From an uncultured Bacteriovoracaceae bacterium (GTDB lineage Bacteria > Bdellovibrionota > Bacteriovoracia > Bacteriovoracales > Bacteriovoracaceae), in the NCBI GenBank assembly GCA_937923325.1, contig CAKZUQ010000021.1:1-47253 (forward strand): a stretch of 47,253 bases of DNA, written 5' to 3'. Each line of letters opens with the position of its first letter. Positions within the stretch are counted from its first letter, which is position 1. The translations under genes were made by a program, and so were the position numbers. This document shows positions 34,169 through 43,770 of the stretch, in pieces. The notes under the pieces were generated by a model. That model was not told where the DNA came from, did not search any database, and saw only the letters and a program-made list of their open reading frames with translations.

Positions 34169-35449
34169 TTACTTAACTTTTACTTCTGCGATAATTTTCT
34201 CAAAAGTTTTTTCTTCTCTGATTGCATACATTATATTTTGTTTAACTTGATCATTTGACTTGTAGTATGTAGAGATTTGTTCTTTATCCATCCCTGACTG
34301 ACCAGCCATTTCATCAATTTTTGCATCAAAGTCTGCATCGGTAGCTTCAACTTCAAATTTCTTTGCAAGCTTGTCTAGGATTAAACCAGACTTAACTTGA
34401 AATTCAGCTTTTGCAACAACATCAGAATCCCATTTTTCAAAGTAAGTTTTTACCATTTCATCATTGAAACCTTGTTGCTTTAAGTTACCAGACAACTCTT
34501 CTTGAACACTTTTCTTTTGAGAATTAATGAGAGTTGAAGGAATATCAAACTCATTAATTTCAATTAATTTTTTTAATATTTCTTCTTGAAGCTTTGATTG
34601 AACTTCTCTTTTCTTAGACTCAACTAATCTTTCTTTGTTTTTTGTTTTGAAGTCTTCAACTGATTCAAAACCAAACTCTTTAGCTAATTCATCTGTTAAC
34701 TCTGGAGATGATTTTTCTTTCAACTCAAGAACTTCAACGTGGAATTTAACTTTAGCTTCTTGAAGATCAGCTTCGTGGTAATCAGCAGGGAAAGTTACAT
34801 CAATAGTTTCCTTGGCACCTTTTGTAAGACCAATCATTCCTTCTTCAAATCCTGGTATAAACTGTCCAGATCCAATTTCTAATAGAAACTCTTCAGCCTT
34901 CATATTCTCAGGTTTCTTTCCATCTTCCATTTCACCTTCGAAGTTAAATACAGCGAAAATTCCATTTTCAATTTTTTTCTTTTCATCTTTGATTTCAACC
35001 ATTTCTGATTTTGGCTCTAAATATCTTTTTTCTAATTCTTCAATATCTTTATCACTTACTGAATCATCTTCTTTTGTGAAAGATAGTTTTGAATAATCTG
35101 CTAACTCAAATTCAGGAAAGATTTCAACTGTTGCATCAAATGATACTTTATTGTCTTCGAATTTCGTGTTACCAAATGCTGGATATCCAATGGCATTTAT
35201 TTTTTCTTCTTGGATTGCTTTGTAAAACTCTTCAGAAACAAATCTGTATAAAGCATCATTCTCAGCTTGAGCACCATAAACTTGCTTAACCATTCCCATT
35301 GGGGCCTTACCTTGACGGAAACCTTTAAGGTTAGATGTTTTTTGTTTTTCTTTTAAAACTGAATCAATTTGTGATGCTAAATCTACACCATCAAAGTTGA
35401 AAACTAATTTCTTAGTACAACCATTTACGTTTTCTATAGTATAAGACAT
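34169..35449 (-). CDS. tig: Trigger factor
   Basis: Trigger factor is the ribosome-bound chaperone and peptidyl-prolyl isomerase. The 426-aa protein has the ribosome-docking signature GFRQGKAP (43-50), an FKBP-type domain at about 150-240 (GQFIPGFEEGMIGLTKGAKE, FPADYHEADLQ), and the helical C-terminal chaperone domain. AGAGG precedes the ATG. It is separated from truA by about 100 nt and probably has its own promoter. It ends in a strong terminator. The usual neighbour clpP is not present on either side. Confidence 0.96.
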   Translation of the reverse strand: MSYTIENVNGCTKKLVFNFDGVDLASQIDSVLKEKQKTSNLKGFRQGKAPMGMVKQVYGAQAENDALYRFVSEEFYKAIQEEKINAIGYPAFGNTKFEDNKVSFDATVEIFPEFELADYSKLSFTKEDDSVSDKDIEELEKRYLEPKSEMVEIKDEKKKIENGIFAVFNFEGEMEDGKKPENMKAEEFLLEIGSGQFIPGFEEGMIGLTKGAKETIDVTFPADYHEADLQEAKVKFHVEVLELKEKSSPELTDELAKEFGFESVEDFKTKNKERLVESKKREVQSKLQEEILKKLIEINEFDIPSTLINSQKKSVQEELSGNLKQQGFNDEMVKTYFEKWDSDVVAKAEFQVKSGLILDKLAKKFEVEATDADFDAKIDEMAGQSGMDKEQISTYYKSNDQVKQNIMYAIREEKTFEKIIAEVKVK

Positions 35450-35551
35450 GTTTACCTCTTACCTTTGCTATGCATTAATTATTAATAAAAAAGTACTTGA
35501 AAATAGCTATAAAACCACTGAAAGTCAAAGGATATAGGCCTTATCGACTAG

Positions 35552-36319
35552 CTAGTACCAGACCTTTGTCTTGTATAATCCTGATGGTGGTGCAGTTGCT
35601 CCAAGTTTTTTCCCCGTTGGATTTTTTAGTGATTTTTCAAGATCTTCAATCGATGACTTACCTCGTCCAATACTCCAAAGAGTTCCAACCATAAGTCTCA
35701 CCATTTGTTTTAAAAAGCCTGAACCTACTACTCGCAGTACATAGTGATCAGGAAAAATTCCATGAAAATTAGACTTATGAAACAGCAAGTCACATTCAAA
35801 TATTTCTCTTACTTTGGACTTAGTATCTGAGCCAGTACATTCAAAGTCAGAAAAATCGTGAGTGCCAATGAAAACCTTACAAGCTCTGCGCATCTCATCA
35901 ATATCAAGATCAAATCTAGTATTAACAATAATATTATCTTGAAAAGCAGATTGTTCTTTATTTGTAGTAAATAGATACTTGTATTCTTTCTTTATTGCAT
36001 CGTTTGTTGGCCTAAAACTCTCTAGGACCTCATCTACTTCTAATACTTTTATATCGTCTGGTAGTTTTGAGTTTAAGCCTTTTTTTAAAGCCTCGAAATT
36101 TATTTCGAAAGGAGCTTTAAGTTTCACAATATGCCCTAATGAATGAACACCTGTGTCTGTTCGTCCTGAGCCTATTGTATGAATTTCACTAGATTTGAAT
36201 ATTTCCTGACATGCTTTATTCAGCTCACCTTGAACTGTCGGTGAGAATTTTTTTTGAAGTTGCCAGCCTAAATAACGAGTTCCATTGAACTCTATTTTAA
36301 GTTTATAATATTTAGCCAT
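35552..36319 (-). CDS. truA: tRNA pseudouridine synthase A
   Basis: TruA makes pseudouridine at positions 38-40 of tRNAs. The 255-aa protein contains the catalytic Asp55 in GRTDTGVH (52-59), the N-terminal FNGTRYLGWQLQ, and the C-terminal FLKQMVRLMVGTLWSIGRGK. Length is normal. It overlaps the end of pssA by 8 nt, so it is in the same transcription unit. Confidence 0.95.
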   Translation of the reverse strand: MAKYYKLKIEFNGTRYLGWQLQKKFSPTVQGELNKACQEIFKSSEIHTIGSGRTDTGVHSLGHIVKLKAPFEINFEALKKGLNSKLPDDIKVLEVDEVLESFRPTNDAIKKEYKYLFTTNKEQSAFQDNIIVNTRFDLDIDEMRRACKVFIGTHDFSDFECTGSDTKSKVREIFECDLLFHKSNFHGIFPDHYVLRVVGSGFLKQMVRLMVGTLWSIGRGKSSIEDLEKSLKNPTGKKLGATAPPSGLYKTKVWY

Positions 36320-37085
36320 TAGTTGAAGGTGCTTCTAGAGCTTCAGACTCTTCTTCATCCCATTCAAAGATTCCATCAAACTTTTCTTTATGCAATATCA
36401 CATAACCAATTGAGCCTATTACATATAGAGAAATAATTACTGGGATCATAACTTCTTCATAAACAAATAAAGACGAAGCAATTAAGAAAATAATAAATAA
36501 AACTTTTTTTCTATTATTTCTAACCCATGGTGAACCCTTAAATGAAGGGAATGGAACGTTGGATATCATTAAAAGAGCATAGAAAACAATATAAGGAATT
36601 GCTATATACCTGTTCACAAAATACTCGGGGTACTCAATTGAAACTAAAATATAACTTAGTACCGCTATTGCTGCACCGGGTACTGGTAAACCTTGAAAAT
36701 AATCAGATTTTACCTTTGAAATATTAGCATTAAACCTAGCTAGTCTCAGGGCTGCACAAAGTAGAAATAGAAATGAAATAACCATACCAAGCCTACCACT
36801 ATCTATTAAAAATCGATTATAATATATAATTGCTGGAGCCATTCCAAACGATATAAGATCACTCATTGAATCAAACTGCTCTCCAAAAGCTGAACTTGTC
36901 CCAGTCATTCTAGCAACTCTTCCGTCAACACTATCAAAAATTGCACCAAGCATAATAAACATACATGCTCTATAATATTCACCTTGGATAGAGTACATAA
37001 TTGCTACAAATCCACATCCAATATTCATGGCCGTAAACATATTCGGCAAAAAGAATGCAAACTTATCAAATTTTTTATCGGCCAT
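36312..37085 (-). CDS. pssA: CDP-diacylglycerol-serine O-phosphatidyltransferase
   Basis: PssA joins CDP-diacylglycerol and serine to give phosphatidylserine in the inner membrane. The CDP-alcohol phosphotransferase motif is complete: Asp51, Asp54-Gly55, Ala58-Arg59, Gly68, Asp72 and Asp76. The protein is 257 aa with several membrane segments, and FLPNMFTAMNIGCG at the start is typical of the type II (Gram-positive and alpha/delta) PssA. It lies 3 nt after the Psd-like gene and overlaps truA by 8 nt. Confidence 0.93.
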   Translation of the reverse strand: MADKKFDKFAFFLPNMFTAMNIGCGFVAIMYSIQGEYYRACMFIMLGAIFDSVDGRVARMTGTSSAFGEQFDSMSDLISFGMAPAIIYYNRFLIDSGRLGMVISFLFLLCAALRLARFNANISKVKSDYFQGLPVPGAAIAVLSYILVSIEYPEYFVNRYIAIPYIVFYALLMISNVPFPSFKGSPWVRNNRKKVLFIIFLIASSLFVYEEVMIPVIISLYVIGSIGYVILHKEKFDGIFEWDEEESEALEAPSTNG

Positions 37086-37088
37086 TTC

Positions 37089-37694
37089 TTATCCTTTAAT
37101 TCCTGCTAAGATCGTAGATCCTGCTAGTACTTTTTCACCCTCTTTAACCAACAAATTTGACTCTTCAGGTAAATTTACTTTTACTACCCCGCCAAGAGGC
37201 ATATATCCAAAGTTAGCGCTTGACCTAGCCTTGTCCCCTGTTCTCAACCAAACATGAGCCTGTGTCCCAAACATACTATTTGAGATCTCAACAGCAGTTG
37301 CAGCACCTAACTTATTTCGAAACACGAGATTATACTGCTTCGCATTTTTTGTAAAATTTTTATCTTCAATCTGAAAGTTCTCATACAATGCCACTTGAGC
37401 TGACATAGGCATATATAAACCATATGGCCCCAAAATGGGAACTTTAATTTCCAAAAAGCTTTTATCGGTAGCAATACTTACAACGCTTCCTGCCACTGGA
37501 GCTAGAATAATTTCTGTCGTGTTTGAAGGTGTATTTTTAAAAATTACTTTATTCTTTCTAAATAATAGTAAAAATAAAGATACTCCTAGTACCCAAATAG
37601 TGAATATTGAAAATGGAAGTATTAAAAGAATTGCAAAACTTAAAAGTATAAGTTTTTTGATAAAGTCTTTTGAAAAAAAGAACTTACTTGCCAT
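37089..37694 (-). CDS. Phosphatidylserine decarboxylase-like protein lacking the catalytic triad
   Basis: ATG 37694 (201 aa) is chosen for the AGAGG eight bases upstream; another ATG lies at 37721. Two N-terminal hydrophobic segments (about 12-45) and the fold pattern match short (archaeal-type) Psd, and it is next to pssA as psd usually is. The key residues are not there: the PADG Asp is Ala68 (APVAG), the His of the VHV motif is Ala102, and the pyruvoyl-forming Ser of (L/F)GS is Gly169 (PLGGVVKVNLPEE). It is therefore unlikely to self-process or decarboxylate. It may be a pseudoenzyme or a related lipid-binding protein. Homology is inferred from pattern and position. Confidence 0.72.
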   Translation of the reverse strand: MASKFFFSKDFIKKLILLSFAILLILPFSIFTIWVLGVSLFLLLFRKNKVIFKNTPSNTTEIILAPVAGSVVSIATDKSFLEIKVPILGPYGLYMPMSAQVALYENFQIEDKNFTKNAKQYNLVFRNKLGAATAVEISNSMFGTQAHVWLRTGDKARSSANFGYMPLGGVVKVNLPEESNLLVKEGEKVLAGSTILAGIKG

Positions 37695-38298
37695 TATTTT
37701 TTCCTCTCGAAAACTCTTCATCTATAGTTCTAAAATAATATAATTCTTTTTGAATATTAGCTTCTTCAATATAACTAAACACTAATTTACAATTTTCATG
37801 AATAAGTTCTTTAGTTAAAGAATATTCAAAAATAGCTTTGTCATTTGTAAATGAAGAGAATATGGGAATATCCGAATCTTTTAGCATATTAAAAGCCTCT
37901 TGCTCTTTTAAAAGTTTTTTGTCAAAAGACTCTCCACTCCAAGAGTAAAGAAAAACCTCACCCTTAAAAGCATTAGCAAACCAAACACCAGACTCTACTC
38001 CAACTATTCTTGGAATATCAAAGTGATAGAAAGAAAAAGTTTTAATATTTTGCCAATTAAAAATTTGAGAAATTCCATCTGAAACTCTCATTCCAGTGTA
38101 TGAGCCAGGACCTGCAATTTGAAAAAGTATTGAAACACTTTCTATATCTAAGTCGTTTTTATCTAGTAGGTCTTTAATTAACTTATGAATTACTGCTGAA
38201 CCTTTCTGTCCCTCAATAAACTCATAGTCAAGCCACTCATTTTCATTGTTTAATAAACCAACAGTTATTCCAAAAGTTGTGTCTAGAAACAGTTTCAT
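37684..38298 (-). CDS. tsaB: tRNA threonylcarbamoyladenosine synthesis protein TsaB
   Basis: TsaB partners TsaD in making t6A37 on ANN-decoding tRNAs. ATG 38298 (204 aa) gives the expected N-terminus LFLDTTFGITVGLL; an earlier start at 38340 would read through the end of rseP. IAGPGSYTGMRVSDGI is the family signature. The rest is more divergent than usual, and the common central GR(r/k)EVY-type segment reads FKGEVFLYSW. It lies between rseP (start 4 nt after its stop) and the Psd-like gene. Confidence 0.85.
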   Translation of the reverse strand: MKLFLDTTFGITVGLLNNENEWLDYEFIEGQKGSAVIHKLIKDLLDKNDLDIESVSILFQIAGPGSYTGMRVSDGISQIFNWQNIKTFSFYHFDIPRIVGVESGVWFANAFKGEVFLYSWSGESFDKKLLKEQEAFNMLKDSDIPIFSSFTNDKAIFEYSLTKELIHENCKLVFSYIEEANIQKELYYFRTIDEEFSRGKNNGK

Positions 38299-38302
38299 TT
38301 TA

Positions 38303-39871
38303 TTAAAATAGCCTAGAAATATCGTTAAATAGGGCCACAAAAATTAAAAGAAATAATAATGACATTCCTAACTGTTGAGCAACCATAAGTTTCTTCTTTG
38401 ATAATGGACCACCATTAACAAATTCTAAGAACAAGAAAACAATATGACCACCATCAAGCACTGGAATAGGAAATAAATTAATCATTCCTAGGTTAATTGA
38501 AATTATTGCCATCAATCTAAAAAACATTGATAAACTAATATCAAATGAGTCAGAAGCAACCTTACCAATGGCCAATGGACCACCAATATTTTTCATTCCT
38601 ACTTCGCCAGTTATTAGTTTTTTAAACCCTAAGAATGTTTTTTCAGTTCCTTCTACCGTTCGTCGCCACGCTGAGACAATACCGTCTCCAAGTCCTTTAG
38701 CCTTACTCTCCACCATCTTCAACGGTAGAAAAACGATTCCACTATAAACACCAATTGTTTTTACTGTTTGACCGTTAACCTCTGTAACTTTTGGAGTTAA
38801 TAACTTTTTGACTTTTTTCCCATTTTCTAAAACGATTAGGCTTAAAGCTTCTTTTTCCTTCACTGCTTGAACTTGAGATCTTAATTGCTCAAAATTATGA
38901 ATATTCTTACCATTCACATCAATGATTATATTGCCTTGAGCAAGTTTTGCTTGGTCTGCCGGAGAGCCCATGACAATGCTTTCTACAAATAAATCTCTTG
39001 GGTAGTACCCCTGTGAAACTAATTGATTTATAACTCTATTATCTTCAGACAGAGCTATTACTTTCAATTTTGTCTTATCAAATTTTACATCTTCAATTTT
39101 CTTAATCTCTTTAAGTTTAGAAGTTATTGGGTACAAAAAGATTTGATTTAAACTAGAAGACTCTAATTGTTCAAGCGATAAACCAAAGTCTACTTTATCC
39201 GACTTTGATACTAAATATTCATTACCTGAAGAGTCTGACAAGATAGGCGCTCTTAACTGGCTCCTAAAAGAAGCAAAGTCTTTAATAAACTGCATTCCTA
39301 TCAAATCAACGTCAAAGGTCTGAGTTACTCCAGCCCTTTCAACTGTAATTTTTTTTACTTCATTATCAACCATGTTTAGATCATCAAAGCTTAGAATCTG
39401 AGAATCATTAACATTTTTAAGAATATCTCCACTTCTTAAACCGATCTCATAGTATCTAGTATTCTCAGGTACAACTCCAAACCTAGCTTGTGGAACATTT
39501 TCACCACTTACAACAAGTGCAAAATATATGAAATAAGCAAGAATAAAATTAGCTAAAGGACCACCAAAAATAATCCAAAACTTTCTCCATTTAGTTTTAT
39601 ATGTAAAAGCGACTGCTTTTTCTTCTTCTGTAAGCTCAACTTCCGAAGTTGGATCATCTCCAAACATTTTTACATATCCACCTAGTGGTATTAATGAAAA
39701 TGCATATTCTGTATCTCCCCACTTTTTCTTAAATAACTTTGGACCAAAACCAATTGAGAAAACTTCAACTTTTACACCAGCAAGTCTAGCAAAAAGGAAG
39801 TGGCCTAGCTCATGAAAGAACACTAATGGGCCTAAAAAGATAATAAAAATTGCGATTTTTTCTAAAAACAT
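38303..39871 (-). CDS. rseP: Site-2 metalloprotease RseP
   Basis: RseP is an intramembrane zinc protease that cuts anti-sigma factors and leftover signal peptides. His20-Glu21-Leu-Gly-His24 is the zinc motif, and NLFPIPVLDGGH near the C-terminus supplies the third ligand (Asp). One clear PDZ domain (MGSPADQAKLAQGNIIIDVNG) lies in the middle, with a second, weaker one before it. At 522 aa it is longer than E. coli RseP (about 450), owing to an insert of some 90 residues between the PDZ regions. It follows cdsA by 6 nt; dxr, often between the two, is absent. Confidence 0.95.
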   Translation of the reverse strand: MFLEKIAIFIIFLGPLVFFHELGHFLFARLAGVKVEVFSIGFGPKLFKKKWGDTEYAFSLIPLGGYVKMFGDDPTSEVELTEEEKAVAFTYKTKWRKFWIIFGGPLANFILAYFIYFALVVSGENVPQARFGVVPENTRYYEIGLRSGDILKNVNDSQILSFDDLNMVDNEVKKITVERAGVTQTFDVDLIGMQFIKDFASFRSQLRAPILSDSSGNEYLVSKSDKVDFGLSLEQLESSSLNQIFLYPITSKLKEIKKIEDVKFDKTKLKVIALSEDNRVINQLVSQGYYPRDLFVESIVMGSPADQAKLAQGNIIIDVNGKNIHNFEQLRSQVQAVKEKEALSLIVLENGKKVKKLLTPKVTEVNGQTVKTIGVYSGIVFLPLKMVESKAKGLGDGIVSAWRRTVEGTEKTFLGFKKLITGEVGMKNIGGPLAIGKVASDSFDISLSMFFRLMAIISINLGMINLFPIPVLDGGHIVFLFLEFVNGGPLSKKKLMVAQQLGMSLLFLLIFVALFNDISRLF

Positions 39872-39877
39872 GTGTCT

Positions 39878-40699
39878 CTATCCTATAAAGTTTAATACAA
39901 CCCAAAGATATAAAGGAGCTACAAATAGTAAACTATCAACTCTATCATAAACCCCACCATGGCCAGGTATTAAGTTAGAACTGTCCTTAATTTCGAATTG
40001 CCTTTTCATCTTAGATTGTACCAGATCTCCTAATTGAGAACAGCAGGCAATTACAATAAAGCTAACTATTAATTGGACACTTGAATTTCCGATTACTGTT
40101 GTCCAGTATATTGTTATTAGAACTACAGCTGTTAGAACACCTCCAACAAATCCTTCAATTGTTTTTTTCGGACTTACTTCTGGCCACAATTTATTTTTTC
40201 CGAAATTCTTTCCCCAAAACCAAGCAGCTGTATCAACTGAAAAGTTTAAAATGATTAAACCCAATATAATTAACTTCCAACTACTAACATGAACTAGTGC
40301 AGAAAGGTTCATAAAAGGAATCAACAAAATAACACCTAAAAGAAATGTATAAGATTTTGAAAACTTTAAGATTGCCTTTGAATCATGCTTTGTAACAAAT
40401 AAATACACAAGCATTCCAACACATAGAACTAAACCAATATTATTAAAACCTTTAATAAACCCTGGCGCAATTTCAATGAAGTTAAAATATGAAAACCCCA
40501 CTACGAATGTAACTTGAGATATTAGATATCCAATATGTGACCTTTTAAAGCCAAGAAAGTTAACAATAACTTCATCAACTACTAACAAACCAATAACACC
40601 AATTAGAGCTAATGAACTTACAGCTCCAAAAGTGATACAAACTCCTACTATAATAGCTAGAACCACTGCAGAGATTATTCTGAGTTGAGTATTACTCAT
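39878..40699 (-). CDS. cdsA: Phosphatidate cytidylyltransferase
   Basis: CdsA makes CDP-diacylglycerol, the substrate of PssA encoded further down the same operon. ATG 40699 (273 aa) is chosen because AAAGGA lies eight bases upstream; the ATG at 40723 would overlap uppS more deeply. Eight or so membrane segments are visible. The signature WPEVSPKKTIEGFVGG and the C-terminal GDLVQSKMKRQFEIKDSS with PGHGGVYDRVDSL are complete. The start overlaps the uppS stop by 8 nt. Confidence 0.95.
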   Translation of the reverse strand: MSNTQLRIISAVVLAIIVGVCITFGAVSSLALIGVIGLLVVDEVIVNFLGFKRSHIGYLISQVTFVVGFSYFNFIEIAPGFIKGFNNIGLVLCVGMLVYLFVTKHDSKAILKFSKSYTFLLGVILLIPFMNLSALVHVSSWKLIILGLIILNFSVDTAAWFWGKNFGKNKLWPEVSPKKTIEGFVGGVLTAVVLITIYWTTVIGNSSVQLIVSFIVIACCSQLGDLVQSKMKRQFEIKDSSNLIPGHGGVYDRVDSLLFVAPLYLWVVLNFIG

Positions 40700-41441
40700 T
40701 CTTTTTTCCTTTATTTTTAGCAAGCTCTTTAGATTGTTCTAAACTGCCTTTGTTATCAAGACTTCCAAACCTTCTATCGCGAGTAGATACTTTTTCAATT
40801 ATGCTTTCAAATTCACTGACTTTAAAATCTGGCCATTTAGTTTGTGTAAAAAATAGTTCAGCATAACTCATCTCCCATAATAGAAAATTTGATATCCTTT
40901 GATCCCCACCGGTCCTTATCATTAAATCAACGTCACCGACATCAGGTCTATATAAGTTTTTTTGAATGTCTTCTTCTGTAATTTCTTTATTTGGATTATT
41001 TTTTGAGAATTTATTTACAGCATCAACTATCTCTGTTCTCCCGCCATAACTAAAAGCAAATGATAGCTTTAAACCTGTTGCTTGTGCAGATTCACTCTCT
41101 ACATCACTTATTAATCTTTGAGTCTCAGCGTTTAATTTTGAAATATCTCCAATCACTCTAAACTGGATATTATTCTTCTTAATGCTTTCTCTTTCTTTTA
41201 ATAAGAATTTTTTAAGAAGTTTAAAAAGTGTCGAAACTTCTTCATTTGGTCTTGACCAATTTTCAGTAGAAAAAGCATATAAGGTTAATGCTTTGAGTCC
41301 TTTATTAGAAGCAGATTCAACAATATTATTAACGATCTTCGATCCTCGAATATGACCCCAAACCCTTGGACGAAACCTTTGATTCGCCCATCGTCCATTG
41401 CCATCCATAATAATTGCTACATGCTGAATCGAATTTTCCAT
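40692..41441 (-). CDS. uppS: Undecaprenyl diphosphate synthase (isoprenyl transferase)
   Basis: UppS elongates farnesyl diphosphate to the C55 carrier for peptidoglycan. The catalytic Asp13 is in IIMDGNGRWA (10-19). YAFSTENWSRP, DLMIRTGGDQRISNFLLWE and the final aromatic Arg-rich stretch (STRDRRFGSLD) are typical. It is 249 aa with a Lys-rich tail. Its ATG overlaps the frr stop in TAATG, so the two are translationally coupled. Confidence 0.96.
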   Translation of the reverse strand: MENSIQHVAIIMDGNGRWANQRFRPRVWGHIRGSKIVNNIVESASNKGLKALTLYAFSTENWSRPNEEVSTLFKLLKKFLLKERESIKKNNIQFRVIGDISKLNAETQRLISDVESESAQATGLKLSFAFSYGGRTEIVDAVNKFSKNNPNKEITEEDIQKNLYRPDVGDVDLMIRTGGDQRISNFLLWEMSYAELFFTQTKWPDFKVSEFESIIEKVSTRDRRFGSLDNKGSLEQSKELAKNKGKKNE

Positions 41442-41998
41442 TAAACAGTCATTAAGTCTTTTTCTTTAGCTACCATAAGGTCATCCACTTCTTTAACAAA
41501 CTTATCTGTAACTTTTTGAATTTCTTCAGTAAATTTTTTTAATTCATCTTCAGTTATTTCTTTCGCTTTCTCTGCTTTTTTCACAACTTCATTTTGATCA
41601 CGACGAGCATTTCTAATGGCTATTTTTGCATCTTCACCTAGTTTTTTAATATCTTTAACTAAGTCTTTTCTTGTATCTTCAGTTAATGCCGGAAATGATA
41701 TTCTTATTAAATTACCATCATTACCAGGGTTTAAGCCTAAGTTCGCATTAATAATTGCTTTCTCTATTTCTGCTATTATTGTTTTATCAAATGGTTGAAT
41801 TTGCAAAAGTCTCGCCTCTGGTGTTGAGATTTGTCCAACTTGATTAATTGGCGTTGCACTTCCATAGTAATCAACAGTTACACCGTCTAACACACTTGCA
41901 CTTGCTCTACCAGTTCTTACTTTTAAGAATTGATTTTGTAATGACTTTATAGACTTTGCCATTGATTCTTCTAACTTTGCCTTAATCTCATCAATCAT
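41441..41998 (-). CDS. frr: Ribosome recycling factor
   Basis: RRF splits post-termination ribosomes with EF-G. The 185-aa length is standard. KVRTGRASASVLDGVTVDYYGSATPINQV and IRISFPALTEDTRKDLVK are the family's conserved blocks. AGGAG precedes the ATG. It is downstream of pyrH across a 41-nt spacer holding a short tandem AATTCTTAT repeat and is coupled to uppS. Confidence 0.97.
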   Translation of the reverse strand: MIDEIKAKLEESMAKSIKSLQNQFLKVRTGRASASVLDGVTVDYYGSATPINQVGQISTPEARLLQIQPFDKTIIAEIEKAIINANLGLNPGNDGNLIRISFPALTEDTRKDLVKDIKKLGEDAKIAIRNARRDQNEVVKKAEKAKEITEDELKKFTEEIQKVTDKFVKEVDDLMVAKEKDLMTV

Positions 41999-42039
41999 TT
42001 AAAACTCCTATATTTTTAATTCTTATAATTCTTATAATT

Positions 42040-42753
<714 letters not shown>

Positions 42754-42771
42754 TTAAGACCCTTAGATACT

Positions 42772-42794
42772 AAAAAGGGACCTTTTCAGGTCCC
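42772..42794 (-). terminator. Terminator or attenuator between tsf and pyrH
   Basis: GGGACC (42777-42782) and GGTCCC (42789-42794) pair round a 6-nt loop. On the minus strand it is followed by TTTTT. It ends the rpsB-tsf transcript, probably incompletely, as the next genes are close and co-directional. Confidence 0.85.
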
Positions 42795-42817
42795 CATTAT
42801 ATTTTAATTTTTTTTGC

Positions 42818-43735
42818 TTATGCTTGAGTCATTTTAGCAACTTCTTCTGCTAAATTGTCTTCTTTTTTCTCGATACCAGCACCAAGATCTAATTTATTGA
42901 AGCCTTTAACTGTTAGTTTCGCTCCAATTTTTTCTCCAACTTGCTGAACAAGTTTTCCAACAGAAAGATCAGGATCCTTAACAAATTTTTGCTCTAACAA
43001 ACAAACTTCAGAAGCAAGTTTATTTAACTTACCTTTGATGATGTTTGGAATCATATTCTCAGGTTTACCTTGCTCTTTTAACTGAGCTTCATAAACTTCA
43101 GATTCTCTTTTCTTGAAATCTTCATCAATATCAGATGCTGACATAAATTTTGGAGCAGCAGCCGCAGTATGAAGACAGATATCATTAATTAAGTCTGTGA
43201 ACTCTTGAGTTTTTGTAGCTTCTGCTTTGTCAGATTCAATTTCAACTAAAACTGCAATTTTTCCACCATGTACATACGATCCAACTTTACCATCAGTAGC
43301 GATTGATCTTTTTTCAAATCTTCTGATGTCAATTTTTTCACCAATCTTTAAAGTTAATTCCTGAACAACTTCAGCTACTGTTAAGTCACCCATTTTTTCA
43401 GTCTTAAGACCTTCAACATCAGCAGCAGAGCTAGTGATTAAAAAGTTAGCCATATCACCAACAAACTTTTTAAAGTCATCATTTTTAGCAACAAAGTCAG
43501 TCTCACAGTTGATTTCAACGATAACACCTGTGTTACCTTCAACAACTGCAGCAACAGCACCTTCAGCAGCAACTCTACTTGCTTTTTTAGCAGCAGCAGC
43601 CAAGCCTTTAGCTCTTAAAAAATCAACTGCTTCTTCAATATTACCACTTGTTTCAGTAAGGGCCTTTTTACAGTCCATCATACCTGCACCAGTTTTTTCT
43701 CTTAATTCTTTTACTTCTTTAGCACCAAATGACAT
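42818..43735 (-). CDS. tsf: Elongation factor Ts
   Basis: EF-Ts exchanges GDP for GTP on EF-Tu. The 305-aa protein has the UBA-like N-terminus (VKELREKTGAGMMDCKKALTE), AAAKKASRVAAEGAV, and the core signature VEINCETDFVAKNDDFK followed by the dimerisation domains. Length fits the family. It is 35 nt after rpsB and ends before a terminator. Confidence 0.97.
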   Translation of the reverse strand: MSFGAKEVKELREKTGAGMMDCKKALTETSGNIEEAVDFLRAKGLAAAAKKASRVAAEGAVAAVVEGNTGVIVEINCETDFVAKNDDFKKFVGDMANFLITSSAADVEGLKTEKMGDLTVAEVVQELTLKIGEKIDIRRFEKRSIATDGKVGSYVHGGKIAVLVEIESDKAEATKTQEFTDLINDICLHTAAAAPKFMSASDIDEDFKKRESEVYEAQLKEQGKPENMIPNIIKGKLNKLASEVCLLEQKFVKDPDLSVGKLVQQVGEKIGAKLTVKGFNKLDLGAGIEKKEDNLAEEVAKMTQA

Positions 43736-43770
43736 TTTTCATCCTTATAATTTATTATTTAAATTAGTAA

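Noticed and set aside
37107..37125. AGST near the C-terminus of the Psd-like protein as the LGST self-cleavage site
   Set aside because: It is only nine residues from the end, which would leave an alpha chain of about seven residues. The segment aligned with the true site (PLGGVVKVNLPEE) lies some 25 residues earlier and has no Ser.
39872..39877. A dxr gene between cdsA and rseP
   Set aside because: The gap is 6 nt and no ORF with Dxr motifs is found anywhere in the window.
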